A stretch of 64,000 nucleotides of DNA from an uncultured Planctomycetota bacterium. GTDB lineage: Bacteria > Planctomycetota > Phycisphaerae > UBA1845 > UTPLA1. Below the pieces are notes generated by a model. That model saw only the letters and a list, made by a program, of their open reading frames with translations. It was not told where the DNA came from and ran no database searches. The DNA lies in contig CAADGE010000022.1 in assembly GCA_900696465.1 (NCBI GenBank), positions 186,001-250,000 on the forward strand. Reading direction: 5' to 3'. How positions within the stretch are numbered: position 1 is the stretch's first letter; the number at the start of each line of letters is the position of its first letter. Below, piece after piece: positions 35,982 through 44,630 of this stretch. A program made the position numbers and the translations under genes.

Positions 35982-37214
35982 ATGAGCGAACGATTTCGAC
36001 GACCAGCGATCCGCCTCGGGCGACTTGCCGTCCTTCCGCTTCTAGCCCTGCTGATTTCCACGGCGTCGGGCGATGAGCCGGCCGCTCCTCCAGAAAAACC
36101 AACCACCGGCCAGGCCGACGGCTCGGGCGACAAGTCTGCGACGAAGACCTCGCGCCCGACCCGTAAGGAATCCAAGACGCCGTCTTCTTCCGGGTCGAAG
36201 CCGCGTTCGAATAAAGTGGATATGTCGCCGGTTCCGCCGAACAAGAAGGCGGAGAAGAAGGACCTCAAGCGACTCGGTGAAAAGTTCAAGCTTCGGCAGA
36301 CGGCCCATTATTCAATACTGTACGACACGAGCGAGGAAGACGTCAAACTCTTCGCGGCAGCCATCGAGCGGACCTACCGCTCCTGCATGAACTACACCCA
36401 GCGGCTCGGTTTTGATGCACACCCGCCGAAGCATAAGCTTCTGATTTATTACTTTGAAGAGCACGGCGACTACAGCAAATTCTCCGTCAAGCTTGGCAAG
36501 GGGCAGCGGGAGCAGTCCAATCCCGGCGTCTTCTTTCCGGACATGAACCGCAGCATGTTTTACAACTTTCGGAACCAGGAGAGCTACCGCCAGCTGCGCG
36601 AACAGGCGGAGCAGCGCATCGCCCAGCTTCGCGAGCAGCTCAATCAGCCCGGTTCCAACCGTCGCCAGATCGCCCAGGAGATCGCCCAGGCCCGGCGACT
36701 GGCGAACTTCAGCAACGTTCAGGGCGGCGACCAGAATGAAGCCACCATTCAGCACGAGGTGGCCCACCAGGTGCTCTGGAACATCGGCTTCCACAATCCG
36801 GACAACTTCTTCGCCAATCCTCGCTGGCTCGCCGAAGGTACCGCGATGCTGTTCGAGCCGGTGAGCACGGGCAAGAGTGCGAACTTCGGTGCCCTCAACA
36901 AGGAGCGTCTCAAGGAGTTCCAGGAACTGGTCCGGCAGAATCAGTTGATCCCGCTGCGCGACTTTATTTCCACGCATGGTTACTTCGGTCCGCAGACCAT
37001 CGGCATCGCCTATCCGCAGAGCTGGGCGCTGACCCACTACCTGAACCGAATGAAGAAGGACAAAGTGCGCGAGTACGCCGAACTGATCAACAAGCGACCC
37101 AAAGACTTCGAGACAACCCCTGAGAAGGAGATCGCCGACTTCGAGAAGGTCTTCGGCAAGGTGGATGACAAGTGGGTGCAAAGCTGGCTCAACTGGATGA
37201 AGACCGTGCGTTAG
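35982..37214 (+). CDS. Exported DUF1570-type zincin metallopeptidase
   Basis: A 410-residue secreted protein. A signal peptide (to about 30) is followed by a low-complexity, lysine/serine/proline-rich spacer (31-95). The catalytic domain shows the zinc-binding motif HEVAH (258-262) and a downstream glutamate in WLAEGTAM (E285), the arrangement of gluzincin-type DUF1570/collagenase-like peptidases common in planctomycetes. Before it are 'QTAHYSILYDTSEEDV' and 'AHPPKHKLLIYYFEEHGDY', also typical. The C-terminal half is helical. The start at MSERF (35982) was taken because the signal peptide begins there. The substrate is unknown; it stands alone between the cytochrome biogenesis gene and the next secreted protein. 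Confidence 0.82.
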   Translation: MSERFRRPAIRLGRLAVLPLLALLISTASGDEPAAPPEKPTTGQADGSGDKSATKTSRPTRKESKTPSSSGSKPRSNKVDMSPVPPNKKAEKKDLKRLGEKFKLRQTAHYSILYDTSEEDVKLFAAAIERTYRSCMNYTQRLGFDAHPPKHKLLIYYFEEHGDYSKFSVKLGKGQREQSNPGVFFPDMNRSMFYNFRNQESYRQLREQAEQRIAQLREQLNQPGSNRRQIAQEIAQARRLANFSNVQGGDQNEATIQHEVAHQVLWNIGFHNPDNFFANPRWLAEGTAMLFEPVSTGKSANFGALNKERLKEFQELVRQNQLIPLRDFISTHGYFGPQTIGIAYPQSWALTHYLNRMKKDKVREYAELINKRPKDFETTPEKEIADFEKVFGKVDDKWVQSWLNWMKTVR

Positions 37215-37452
37215 GGCAATGTCGAGGAACCTCTCCCCGGGTGCATAGCGATCGCATCGCCAACTGTCCCCTGAACCGCCTGCCACCGGATTGCCGATAA
37301 CTGTCGTACGGCAAAAGGGATATGTACTTCCGAAGAACTCGTTCATGGACACAGGCCGATTTTAAGTTAGAGTAAGATGGAGAAGGCGTCCCGTCCGCTG
37401 TCCCGGCGGCCGCCGAATCCCTCCTCGCGCAGTTCACAGAGGATTCGCACTT

Positions 37453-38562
37453 ATGAAACGCAGTTCCGGGCTCCGGTCCGTACCACTGTTGGTGGCGGCA
37501 TCGATTGCGTTCTGCTCGACTTCGAGCCATGCGGGCGTGACCGGCGTGGCCGGCGAGTCGCAGGTACGTATCACGCAGTTTCACGGCACGACCGCCGTGC
37601 AGTCAGACTTCAGTACCGAAATCGTCCCGAGCACCAAACCCGAGCCCCCGGCGATCGCCCGCGGTCGGCTGGATCGCGTCCTGGCGAACAACGACGTGGT
37701 GGCCGCCGGTCAGGGCGTGGCCATCATGTACGCGCCGAATCTTTCCGGCTCGGGCAATCCCAATGACATCGGGATCGATGTCGGTGCATTTACCGATGGT
37801 CCGGACAAGAATACAAGCTGGGTCTCCACGGCCACGGTCAAGCAGACGCGCTCGCTGCTGGTCAGTCCCGGTGAACTCGGGTTGCAGTTCGGCACGAGTT
37901 CGGCGCGCATTCGCAATCGCATTCTGCTCTCCGGGATCATGATCGTTTCTTCGGAGGAGCTGACGCGCGATCTGACCGGCGTCGATGTGCATTTCGCCTT
38001 CAACCTCTTCCGGCGTCAGGACGGCCGGGATGTTGCCATGCCGATCTCCGGAGAGATCGCGCTGGTCGGCGGACCCGGCGGCAGCGTGACCGTTCAGCGT
38101 CGTGCCGGCGCGTTAAACAACATCGTCATCCCTGTGATAGATCTCAACGCCGCGATTCCCAGTTCGCCGCTGGTCAAGGCCATTCTGTTTGACGGCGCGG
38201 AGCTGTTCTATGAATACGACGTCACGCTGAATCAGCCCTACGAGTTGGAACTGTCCGCGACCGCGACGGTCAAGACCGTGCCCGGGGGCGTCGGCGCCCT
38301 GGCGACGTTCGGGACGCCTTCGGAGGGTCTGGCGTCGATTTTCGATCGCGTCAAGAAAGATGACAGCGGCCAGCGGCTGATTGCCGCGATCAACCAGCGC
38401 GTCGATACCACAGGCCTGAAGTATGTGAACAACCCTGCGCCGTTTCCGGGGCTATCTTCGATGTGCGGCTCGATGGGCACCCTGACGATTTTCCTGATGT
38501 TTGTGGGCGGCTGCACTTCGGCTGCTCGAATACGGCGTCGGCGGCGATCACGAGGCGGATAG
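37453..38562 (+). CDS. Exported protein with CGS-transmembrane-Arg C-terminal tail
   Basis: A 369-residue exported protein of unknown family. The signal peptide is residues 1-27. The body is beta-rich ('GQGVAIMYAPNLSGSGNPNDIG', 'GVDVHFAFNLFRRQDGRDVAM' openings), like other planctomycete surface proteins. The end is notable: a Cys-Gly-Ser motif (C338), a short hydrophobic span (about 343-353, TLTIFLMFVGG), Cys354, then a run of five arginines. This tripartite layout of motif, membrane helix and basic tail recalls PEP-CTERM or MYXO-CTERM sorting signals, but no named consensus is matched. The preceding gene is 238 bases away on the same strand, and the following small SHOCT-like gene begins within eight bases of the stop. 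Confidence 0.72.
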   Translation: MKRSSGLRSVPLLVAASIAFCSTSSHAGVTGVAGESQVRITQFHGTTAVQSDFSTEIVPSTKPEPPAIARGRLDRVLANNDVVAAGQGVAIMYAPNLSGSGNPNDIGIDVGAFTDGPDKNTSWVSTATVKQTRSLLVSPGELGLQFGTSSARIRNRILLSGIMIVSSEELTRDLTGVDVHFAFNLFRRQDGRDVAMPISGEIALVGGPGGSVTVQRRAGALNNIVIPVIDLNAAIPSSPLVKAILFDGAELFYEYDVTLNQPYELELSATATVKTVPGGVGALATFGTPSEGLASIFDRVKKDDSGQRLIAAINQRVDTTGLKYVNNPAPFPGLSSMCGSMGTLTIFLMFVGGCTSAARIRRRRRSRGG

Positions 38563-38569
38563 CACACGC

Positions 38570-38875
38570 GTGGCGACCACCGGTACGACGGCACCATCGG
38601 AGGCCATCTTCTGGGGACTGGTCCTCATTCTCTCGATCGTCGTGCTCGGTGTGTTTGTCTGGATGGTGCGACGATGGGCATTCCGGCCGGCCGACGCGGA
38701 ACCGGAGGAGGCCTGGTCGTTGCAGCATTTGCGCGAATTACGGGCTGGCGGTCAGATCACGGATTCAGAGTTCGAGGTGCTCAAGTCAAAACTGCTCAGG
38801 GACCTGCGCGGGCCGATGGAGCGGAAAGACGCCCCTGCCGGGGTATCGCGCAAGATTGACGCGGAAAAACGATGA
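38570..38875 (+). CDS. Small membrane protein with SHOCT-like domain
   Basis: A 101-residue protein if translation begins at the GTG at 38570 (GAGGCGG lies about 12 bases upstream); an in-frame ATG at 38501 would overlap the previous gene by 62 bases. One transmembrane helix (about 12-34, 'IFWGLVLILSIVVLGVFVWMV') precedes a SHOCT-type motif, 'LQHLRELRAGGQITDSEFEVL' in part (about 52-71), the short two-helix element found at the ends of many bacterial membrane proteins. The tail is charged. The role is not known. It is probably cotranscribed with the preceding exported protein. Confidence 0.6.
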   Translation: MATTGTTAPSEAIFWGLVLILSIVVLGVFVWMVRRWAFRPADAEPEEAWSLQHLRELRAGGQITDSEFEVLKSKLLRDLRGPMERKDAPAGVSRKIDAEKR

Positions 38876-38997
38876 AATAAAGACCGTCGCCGATGAGCGT
38901 CGATATCTTGCCTGCCGGATGATAGAATACCGCGGCAGAAGACAGCCGCCCGCGCGTGGCGATCAATGGCGATGAAACGACCCGGGAGGAATCGGGC

Positions 38998-40329
38998 TTG
39001 AAGAACGGATCGAAAGGCAACGGCGGTTCAGGCGGAGATTCAGGGCGCGGCGGCATTCCCACCGGCGGCGTGAAGCGGCGCAAGACCAGCGCCTGCAGCT
39101 TTTGCGGCAAGACGCACCGGGACGTCGGCCCCATGGTCGAAGGTCCGAACGACACCTTCATCTGCTCGAACTGCGTCGATCTGTGCCACAATATCATCCG
39201 TCAGGAGAAGCGCCGGGCCAGCGGGCTGCGGCCGCTTTTTCACAAGATTCCGACGCCGTCGGAGATCAAGTCGTTTCTCGATCAGTACGTCATCGGCCAG
39301 GAGCACGCCAAGAAGGCGTTGTCCGTCGCCGTACATAATCACTACAAGCGGCTGAGCTATTCCGACCGAGCCGACGTGGATGACGTCGAGGTCGAGAAGA
39401 GCAACATTTTGATGATCGGGCCGACCGGCAGCGGCAAGACGCTTCTGGCTCGCAGTCTGGCGCGGATTCTCGACGTGCCGCTGGCCATCGGCGACGCCAC
39501 GACGCTGACCGAGGCCGGCTACGTCGGCGAGGACGTGGAGAACGTCCTGCTGCGCCTCTTGCAGTGCGCCGACTTCGATCTGGAATCCGCCCAGCGCGGC
39601 ATCATCTACATCGACGAGATTGATAAGATTTCCCGCAGTGCCGGTAACGTAAGCATCACGCGCGACGTCTCCGGCGAGGGCGTGCAGCAGGCCCTGCTCA
39701 AGATGCTCGAAGGCACCGTGGCGAACATTCCGCCGCAGGGCGGCCGCAAACACCCCGAGCAGCAGTACATCCAGATGGACACGACGCACATCCTGTTCAT
39801 CGTCGGCGGCACGTTCTCCAACATCGAGGAGATCATCAAGCGGCGCATCGGCGGGCAGTGCATCGGTTTCTCTACCGAGGAGCGCGGCGATCAGGACGAC
39901 GTCGACGCCCGCACCGAGCTGCTGCGTCAGATCAGCCCGGAGGACCTCGTCGAATACGGCATGATTCCCGAATTCGTCGGCCGCTTGCCCGTGGTGGCGG
40001 CGCTCAATCCGCTCGATGAGACGGCGATGGTCAAGATTCTCACCGAGCCGAAGAACGCCCTTTGCCGTCAGTATGCCAAGCTGTTTGAAATCTCCGGCAG
40101 CACGCTGGAGTTCACCGATGCCGCCTTGCACGAGATTTCCCGCCGGGCCCTCGAGCGAAAGACCGGGGCCCGCGCCCTGCGCGGGGTGATCGAGGACCTG
40201 ATGCTGGACATCATGTTCCACCTGCCCGAGCCGGACATGCAGGGCCGCTACGTCATCACCGACGCCGTCGTCCGCGGCGAGGCCAAGGCGTTCATCCCCG
40301 AAAAGGAACTCCGCAAGGAATCGGCGTAG
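38998..40329 (+). CDS. clpX: ATP-dependent Clp protease ATP-binding subunit ClpX
   Basis: A 443-residue AAA+ unfoldase that feeds substrates to ClpP. The N-terminal C4 zinc domain has Cys pairs at 33/36 and 56/59 (CSFCGK, CSNC). Walker A is GPTGSGKT (141-148); '[11 protein letters not shown]' is Walker B; the sensor regions and '[11 protein letters not shown]'-type segment (here [15 protein letters not shown]) follow. The start is decided by the ribosome site: GGGAGGA at 38984-38990 stands seven bases before a TTG at 38998, whereas the upstream in-frame GTG at 38956 has no such site; the N-terminal glycine/serine-rich leader is not conserved either way. The gene for ClpP and trigger factor are not in the window. 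Confidence 0.95.
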   Translation: MKNGSKGNGGSGGDSGRGGIPTGGVKRRKTSACSFCGKTHRDVGPMVEGPNDTFICSNCVDLCHNIIRQEKRRASGLRPLFHKIPTPSEIKSFLDQYVIGQEHAKKALSVAVHNHYKRLSYSDRADVDDVEVEKSNILMIGPTGSGKTLLARSLARILDVPLAIGDATTLTEAGYVGEDVENVLLRLLQCADFDLESAQRGIIYIDEIDKISRSAGNVSITRDVSGEGVQQALLKMLEGTVANIPPQGGRKHPEQQYIQMDTTHILFIVGGTFSNIEEIIKRRIGGQCIGFSTEERGDQDDVDARTELLRQISPEDLVEYGMIPEFVGRLPVVAALNPLDETAMVKILTEPKNALCRQYAKLFEISGSTLEFTDAALHEISRRALERKTGARALRGVIEDLMLDIMFHLPEPDMQGRYVITDAVVRGEAKAFIPEKELRKESA

Positions 40330-40515
40330 TCTGTTGGTACGCCCCTCAGTTGGCTTTTGCAGCCCGATAAACAGCGGTACTGCTGCACCCGGATCGATTC
40401 ATCCTGTATCACATTAACATCCACGGAAGCGTGTGCCGATAGATGGACTGCCCTCCGGACGCAATCGACCCGATCGGCTGTACCGGAACGCGAGAGCAAG
40501 CGAGGAGTTCGTGCC

Positions 40516-40695
40516 GTGGATGCTTCGAGCACATCAACCGATGGCAGCGTCATGATGATCTGCCCGAATCTCAAGTGCCGAAAGGTACTTCAGGTGCAGG
40601 AGAAGTATCGCGGCAAGCAGGTCAAGTGCCACTATTGCAACACGCTCTTCATGGTGCCCCTGCCCAGCAAGCCGAGCGACGAGCAGCCGACTTAA
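40516..40695 (+). CDS. Small zinc-ribbon protein
   Basis: A 59-residue protein beginning at a GTG with GAGGAG seven bases upstream. It carries two Cys pairs, CPNLKC and CHYC, spaced like the zinc ribbon at the N-terminus of many planctomycete proteins, here joined by 'KYRGKQVKC'. A similar module opens the VWA-like protein at 51-52 kb, and the two share a 'C..C-x12-16-C..C-x5-VP' pattern. No other domain is present. It may bind zinc and act as a small adapter; function is unknown. An in-frame ATG at 40357 gives a longer protein without a ribosome site and is less likely. Confidence 0.55.
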   Translation: MDASSTSTDGSVMMICPNLKCRKVLQVQEKYRGKQVKCHYCNTLFMVPLPSKPSDEQPT

Positions 40696-40755
40696 TCCAT
40701 CTACTCTCACGATTGCCGCGTTTCGTGCGATGAATCTACGCGCCACAGGCGGTAC

Positions 40756-41952
40756 TTACATGCCGCTGACCTGCGCCGCTGTCCTGAGCAGTCGTGGGCG
40801 GTGCTGCTTCAGCAGGGCGTCGAGCCGCTTGCTCAGACCGGGGTGCGAGCCGTCGAACTTCAGCTTCGCCGGGCTGGCGGCGAGTGCGACGAACCACTTC
40901 ACCAGATTCTCAAAATCGCGCACGTCGATGTATTCCGGTCCGATCTTTCTGCGCTCCGTGTCCATGTTGTGGTAGTTGCCCAGCGGCAGGCAGATGCCCG
41001 TCGCGTCGTAGCCGTAGTGGCAGTAAGCGGTCGATTCACAGGTGCCGCCGTCCATCAGCTTCCGCTGGTAGCGAAACGATTTGTCCTTCGCCGCCAGTTC
41101 TTCGGCTACGACCTGGCAGTACGCCGTCGCTGCGGGCGTGAACACACTCGCCCGATCGCCGACGCGCAGCACCGGTCCGTCACCCAGCGCCACCCCCGCA
41201 ATCGCCTTGCTGCACTCGACGGCGACGACGATTGCATTTCGCGGGACGGTCTTCGCCTCCACCGCCGCGAGCGCGCCGGCAAAGCCGACCTCCTCCGCAC
41301 GGGTGAAGAAGGCCATGCACGGCACACGCGACTTGCCGCGGCAGAGTTCATCCAACATGCACAGGATGCCCGCAAGGCCGGCGATGTCGTCGCACATTCG
41401 TGCTCGCAGTTGATGACCGCGGACGACAGCATCCCGGATCGCCCACATGCCCGGGCTGCCGGGTTTCACGGGCTTCACTACGCGAACGATGACCGCGGCA
41501 GGGGGGGCTTCGGCGCCGAAGGATCGCGCGCTGGCCACGGCGCGGCGCTGCTCGGCGCTGATCGGTTTCTGTCGAATGACGTCGACGATCTTGCCCGGCA
41601 CCCAGCGGCCGTTGGTGAAGAACTGCACACGCTCATTCGTGAAGTAGCTGCCCATGACCCAGCCGCGCCAGTCGGCGTGTACGTGTCGATCGTCGAGCAT
41701 CTTCGTGGCGCAAAAGCCGGGGTGGTCCATGTGGGCGGCGAAGAGGATCGGCCGTCCTTGCAACCGGGCATTTCGGCCGGGGTTGTATCGCACGAGCAGG
41801 TTGCCAAAGCGATCCGCGGAGAACTTGAGTGCCGGACGGCGAGCGATGAAGCGCCGGATGAATTCTACGACGCGTGATTCGCAGAACGGCGCGGTCGGCA
41901 GATTGACCAGCTCGGTCAGCAGCGAAAGATGACGGGTGCGGGACATTGGCAT
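40756..41952 (-). CDS. M42-type metallopeptidase
   Basis: A 398-residue aminopeptidase-like protein with the M42/M20 zinc fold. Metal-binding and catalytic motifs are in order: AHMDHPGF (H, D), CDDIAGLAG (bridging Asp), TRAEEVGFAG (catalytic Glu pair), 'AVECSKAIAGV' and a late His in GNYHNMD. The central 'GPSYFTNERVQFFTN' -like dimerisation domain is present. M42 peptidases cut N-terminal residues from peptides, often in large tetrahedral shells. The family is known from thermophiles and various bacteria. On the same strand, 25 bases beyond, lies the glutamine amidotransferase gene upstream. A six-base-later ATG is an alternative start. Confidence 0.83.
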   Translation of the reverse strand: MPMSRTRHLSLLTELVNLPTAPFCESRVVEFIRRFIARRPALKFSADRFGNLLVRYNPGRNARLQGRPILFAAHMDHPGFCATKMLDDRHVHADWRGWVMGSYFTNERVQFFTNGRWVPGKIVDVIRQKPISAEQRRAVASARSFGAEAPPAAVIVRVVKPVKPGSPGMWAIRDAVVRGHQLRARMCDDIAGLAGILCMLDELCRGKSRVPCMAFFTRAEEVGFAGALAAVEAKTVPRNAIVVAVECSKAIAGVALGDGPVLRVGDRASVFTPAATAYCQVVAEELAAKDKSFRYQRKLMDGGTCESTAYCHYGYDATGICLPLGNYHNMDTERRKIGPEYIDVRDFENLVKWFVALAASPAKLKFDGSHPGLSKRLDALLKQHRPRLLRTAAQVSGM

Positions 41953-41977
41953 GCGCTCCGGGGTTGCCGATCAGACG

Positions 41978-42562
41978 TCACATTCCAAGGAAGTTCGCCA
42001 GCAGGCGAGTGCCTTCGACGGTGAGAAAGCTTTCGGGGTGAAACTGCACACCTTCCAACGGTGCTGTCCTGTGCCGCAGGCCCATGCATTCCTTCTGGTC
42101 GGTCCAGGCGGTGATTTCGAATTCACGGCTGAGCGTTGTCGTATCGATCGTCAGTGAGTGGTAGCGCGTTGCCGTGAACGGGTTGGATAGTCCGGCGTAG
42201 ATCGTCCGCCCGTCGTGATGAATCTCGCTCGTCTTGCCGTGCATGATGCGCTCGGCGCGGACGACGCTTGCTCCGAAGGCATGACCGATGCACTGGTGAC
42301 CCAGGCAGACGCCGAGCACCGGAATCTTCCCGAGAAAATGCCGGACGGCGTCGTTGCTGATGCCGCCTTCGGCTGGTGTACAGGGCCCTGGCGAGATGAC
42401 AAGATGCGTCGGCTTCTTCGACTCGATCTCGTGCAGCGTGACCTGATCGTTGCGGTAGACGACGATCTCATGGCGCAGGGCGTGATCCTCCAGCCCGATC
42501 TCACCGAACCGCTGGACCAGGTTGTAGGTGAAGGAGTCGTAGTTATCGATGATGATGAGCAT
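41978..42562 (-). CDS. Anthranilate/para-aminobenzoate synthase amidotransferase component
   Basis: A 194-residue class I glutamine amidotransferase of the TrpG/PabA type, which supplies ammonia to chorismate for tryptophan or folate synthesis. It opens MLIIIDNYDSFTYNLVQ, has the substrate motif 'ISPGPCTPAEGG', the nucleophile in 'GVCLGHQCIGHAFG' and the His-Glu pair in 'GVQFHPESFLT'. The length is standard. The start at MLIII (42562) is the family start; ten in-frame codons upstream are not conserved. Its large-subunit partner is not adjacent, so tryptophan and folate roles cannot be separated from the sequence alone. Confidence 0.93.
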   Translation of the reverse strand: MLIIIDNYDSFTYNLVQRFGEIGLEDHALRHEIVVYRNDQVTLHEIESKKPTHLVISPGPCTPAEGGISNDAVRHFLGKIPVLGVCLGHQCIGHAFGASVVRAERIMHGKTSEIHHDGRTIYAGLSNPFTATRYHSLTIDTTTLSREFEITAWTDQKECMGLRHRTAPLEGVQFHPESFLTVEGTRLLANFLGM

Positions 42563-42750
42563 TGCAGCAGCCGCAGGCCAGTCGCTGATCACCCGGAAGC
42601 CAACTCCGAGGCGCCGGGAACATCTTCCGGCTCCTATGCAAACATCCTCCGAACAGCTTCGTTACCTGCCATTTTGATCCTCCGCACGCACGGCCGTAAG
42701 ATGGTGCGGCGCCTCAAGAGGATAAGCGGGCGCAAGCCGGGAGTATAGCT

Positions 42751-43929
42751 GTGCCGACGGATCCATCACGCAGACCGGGCGTTGAAACGCTGTGCATACA
42801 CTTTGGCGAGGACCGTGAAGAGCGCCATGGCGCCGCCGCACCGCCGCTCTACCAGTGCTCGACTTTTACCTACCCCGATTGCGAACAGTTCGTCGGCCGC
42901 ACAGGTCCGGAATGCGATCGCTACGATTACACGCGTGTCTGCAACCCCACGACGGAGCTGCTGGAATGCAAGATCGCCGAACTGGAGTGCGGCGAATCGG
43001 CGCGGGCCTTCGGCTCTGGCATGGCGGCGATCTCGGCGGCCGTCCTCTCCTGTCTCAAGTCCGGTGATCACGTCGTTTGCATCGATACCGTTTACGGCCC
43101 GACGCGGCGGCTGCTCTCGGACTACCTGCCGCGTCTGGGTATCGAGACGACGTATGTTCGCGGAACCGATCCATCGCATTTCGAGGCCGCCCTTCGCCCT
43201 CAGACGCGCTTGATCTACCTGGAGTCGCCGTCGAGTCTGCTTTTTGAACTGCAGGACCTTGGCGCCGTCGCGAAGCTCGCCCGCGAGCGCGGCATCACGA
43301 CCATCTGCGACAATTCCAACGCTACGCCGCTCTATCAGAACCCCCTCGCGCTCGGGGTGGACCTCGTGGTCCACAGCGCGACCAAGTACCTCAGCGGCCA
43401 CAGCGACTTGGTCGCCGGATTCGTCGCTGGCTCACGTCAGCGATTGACGGCCCTCTCCTCGCGGGAAGGCGAGTTGCTGGGTGGAATCCTTGATCCGTTT
43501 GCAAGCTGGCTGCTGCTGCGCGGGCTGCGCACACTTTCCGTCCGGCTTGAACGGCATCAGAAAAATGCGATGGCCTTAGCCCGGCTGCTGGAGAGCGACC
43601 CTCGCGTGGCGCGAGTGCTCTACAGCGGTCTGGAGAATCATCCGCAGGCAGCGCTGGCCCGGCGGCAGATGCGCGGCCACAGCGGCATGTTGAGCTTCGA
43701 GCTTCGCCAGGGCAGTCGCGAAGCCACCTTCGCCGTGGTCGATGCGCTCAACTTGTTCGGCATTGCAGTCAGTTGGGGCGGCTATGAGAGTCTTGCGATT
43801 CCCGTCGAAGTGACAGACCCGGCGGACGGCCGTAAGAAGTGGTTGATCCGCCTGAGCGTGGGGCTTGAAAGCGTCGAGGATCTCAAGGCCGATCTCTACC
43901 AGGCGCTTTCGCGAGCGTTGGCCTCGTAG
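42751..43929 (+). CDS. Cys/Met metabolism PLP-dependent enzyme (trans-sulfuration family)
   Basis: A 392-residue PLP enzyme of the cystathionine gamma-synthase/gamma-lyase/O-acylhomoserine sulfhydrylase group. The internal aldimine Lys212 lies in SATKYLSGHSDL; 'YDYTRVCNPTTELLECKIAELE' (opening) and 'AFGSGMAAISAAVLS' are conserved, and 'YLESPSSLLFELQDL' plus 'DNSNATPLYQNPLALG' complete the PLP-binding set. The usual substrate-specifying residues cannot be judged by eye, so the exact reaction is open. The start is the GTG at 42751 with GGGAG eight bases before it. It is transcribed away from trpG/pabA and towards kdsC. Confidence 0.88.
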   Translation: MPTDPSRRPGVETLCIHFGEDREERHGAAAPPLYQCSTFTYPDCEQFVGRTGPECDRYDYTRVCNPTTELLECKIAELECGESARAFGSGMAAISAAVLSCLKSGDHVVCIDTVYGPTRRLLSDYLPRLGIETTYVRGTDPSHFEAALRPQTRLIYLESPSSLLFELQDLGAVAKLARERGITTICDNSNATPLYQNPLALGVDLVVHSATKYLSGHSDLVAGFVAGSRQRLTALSSREGELLGGILDPFASWLLLRGLRTLSVRLERHQKNAMALARLLESDPRVARVLYSGLENHPQAALARRQMRGHSGMLSFELRQGSREATFAVVDALNLFGIAVSWGGYESLAIPVEVTDPADGRKKWLIRLSVGLESVEDLKADLYQALSRALAS

Positions 43930-44029
43930 CGCAGTTTTTTGACTCTTGTTTGCACATGACGATGCGTAACTCCTCCGTTGTGAGGCCGGTTTTCCCGGGC
44001 TACAATCTCCATTAAATCATGGTGCGGCA

Positions 44030-44605
44030 GTGCCGACGTTCGGGTCGTGGGCCTGTTTCCACGCCACGGCCGCTGCGGCTGGACGACGAACCTTGCCATT
44101 TATCAAGCTGCTGATTCTTGACGTCGACGGGGTCCTGACCGGCGGCGAACTGCCCTACGATGCGGGCGGCAATTCCTTTAAGTCGTTTCACGTGCAGGAC
44201 GGCGGCGCGGTGCGGCTCTGGCAGAATTCCGGCGGTCTTGTCGCCGTCATCAGCGGCCGATTATCGCCCGCGGTGGAGGCCCGGGCCCGTGAGCTTGGGA
44301 TTGAGCATGTGGCCCAGGGCGTGACCGACAAACAACCGGCGTATGAGACTTTTCTCCAGCGTGCAGGTGTGACAGACCCCGAAACCAGCGTCGTGGGTGA
44401 CGACTTTCTCGACATCCCGCTGATGCGGCGCTGCGGCTATTCCATCGCGGTTGCGAACGCCCTGCCGCTGGTCAAGCGGTCGGCGCGCTACGTCACTCGA
44501 CGGCGCGGAGGGCAGGGGGCGATTGCCGAGGCCGTGGAACGATTGATGCGATTGAACGGAACCTGGTCGGACGCGGTTCGCAAATGGACTTCAAACCCGC
44601 GCTGA
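44030..44605 (+). CDS. kdsC: KdsC-like 3-deoxy-manno-octulosonate-8-phosphate phosphatase
   Basis: A HAD-superfamily (C0 subtype) phosphatase that releases Kdo from Kdo-8-phosphate for LPS core synthesis. It has LILDVDGVLTGGEL with the nucleophile and general acid Asp pair, 'VISGRLSPAVEARARELGIEHV' (opening), 'KQPAYETFL' and GDDFLDIPLMRRCGYSIAVANA, closely matching KdsC. Length is 191 residues from the GTG at 44030; a TTG at 44093 (LPFIKLL) would give a family-typical 170 and is a good alternative. The next gene, 25 bases downstream, encodes an LptC/LptA-like protein, which mirrors the kdsC-lptC-lptA order in enterobacteria and supports the assignment. Confidence 0.85.
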   Translation: MPTFGSWACFHATAAAAGRRTLPFIKLLILDVDGVLTGGELPYDAGGNSFKSFHVQDGGAVRLWQNSGGLVAVISGRLSPAVEARARELGIEHVAQGVTDKQPAYETFLQRAGVTDPETSVVGDDFLDIPLMRRCGYSIAVANALPLVKRSARYVTRRRGGQGAIAEAVERLMRLNGTWSDAVRKWTSNPR

Positions 44606-44630
44606 TCGCTGCGCACGAAGAGGCCGCCAC

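Noticed and set aside
43906-43945. Terminator after the PLP enzyme (TTTTTT at 43935)
   Set aside because: The only preceding stem is four pairs (CGAG/CTCG) and not adjacent to the T-run; too weak to list.
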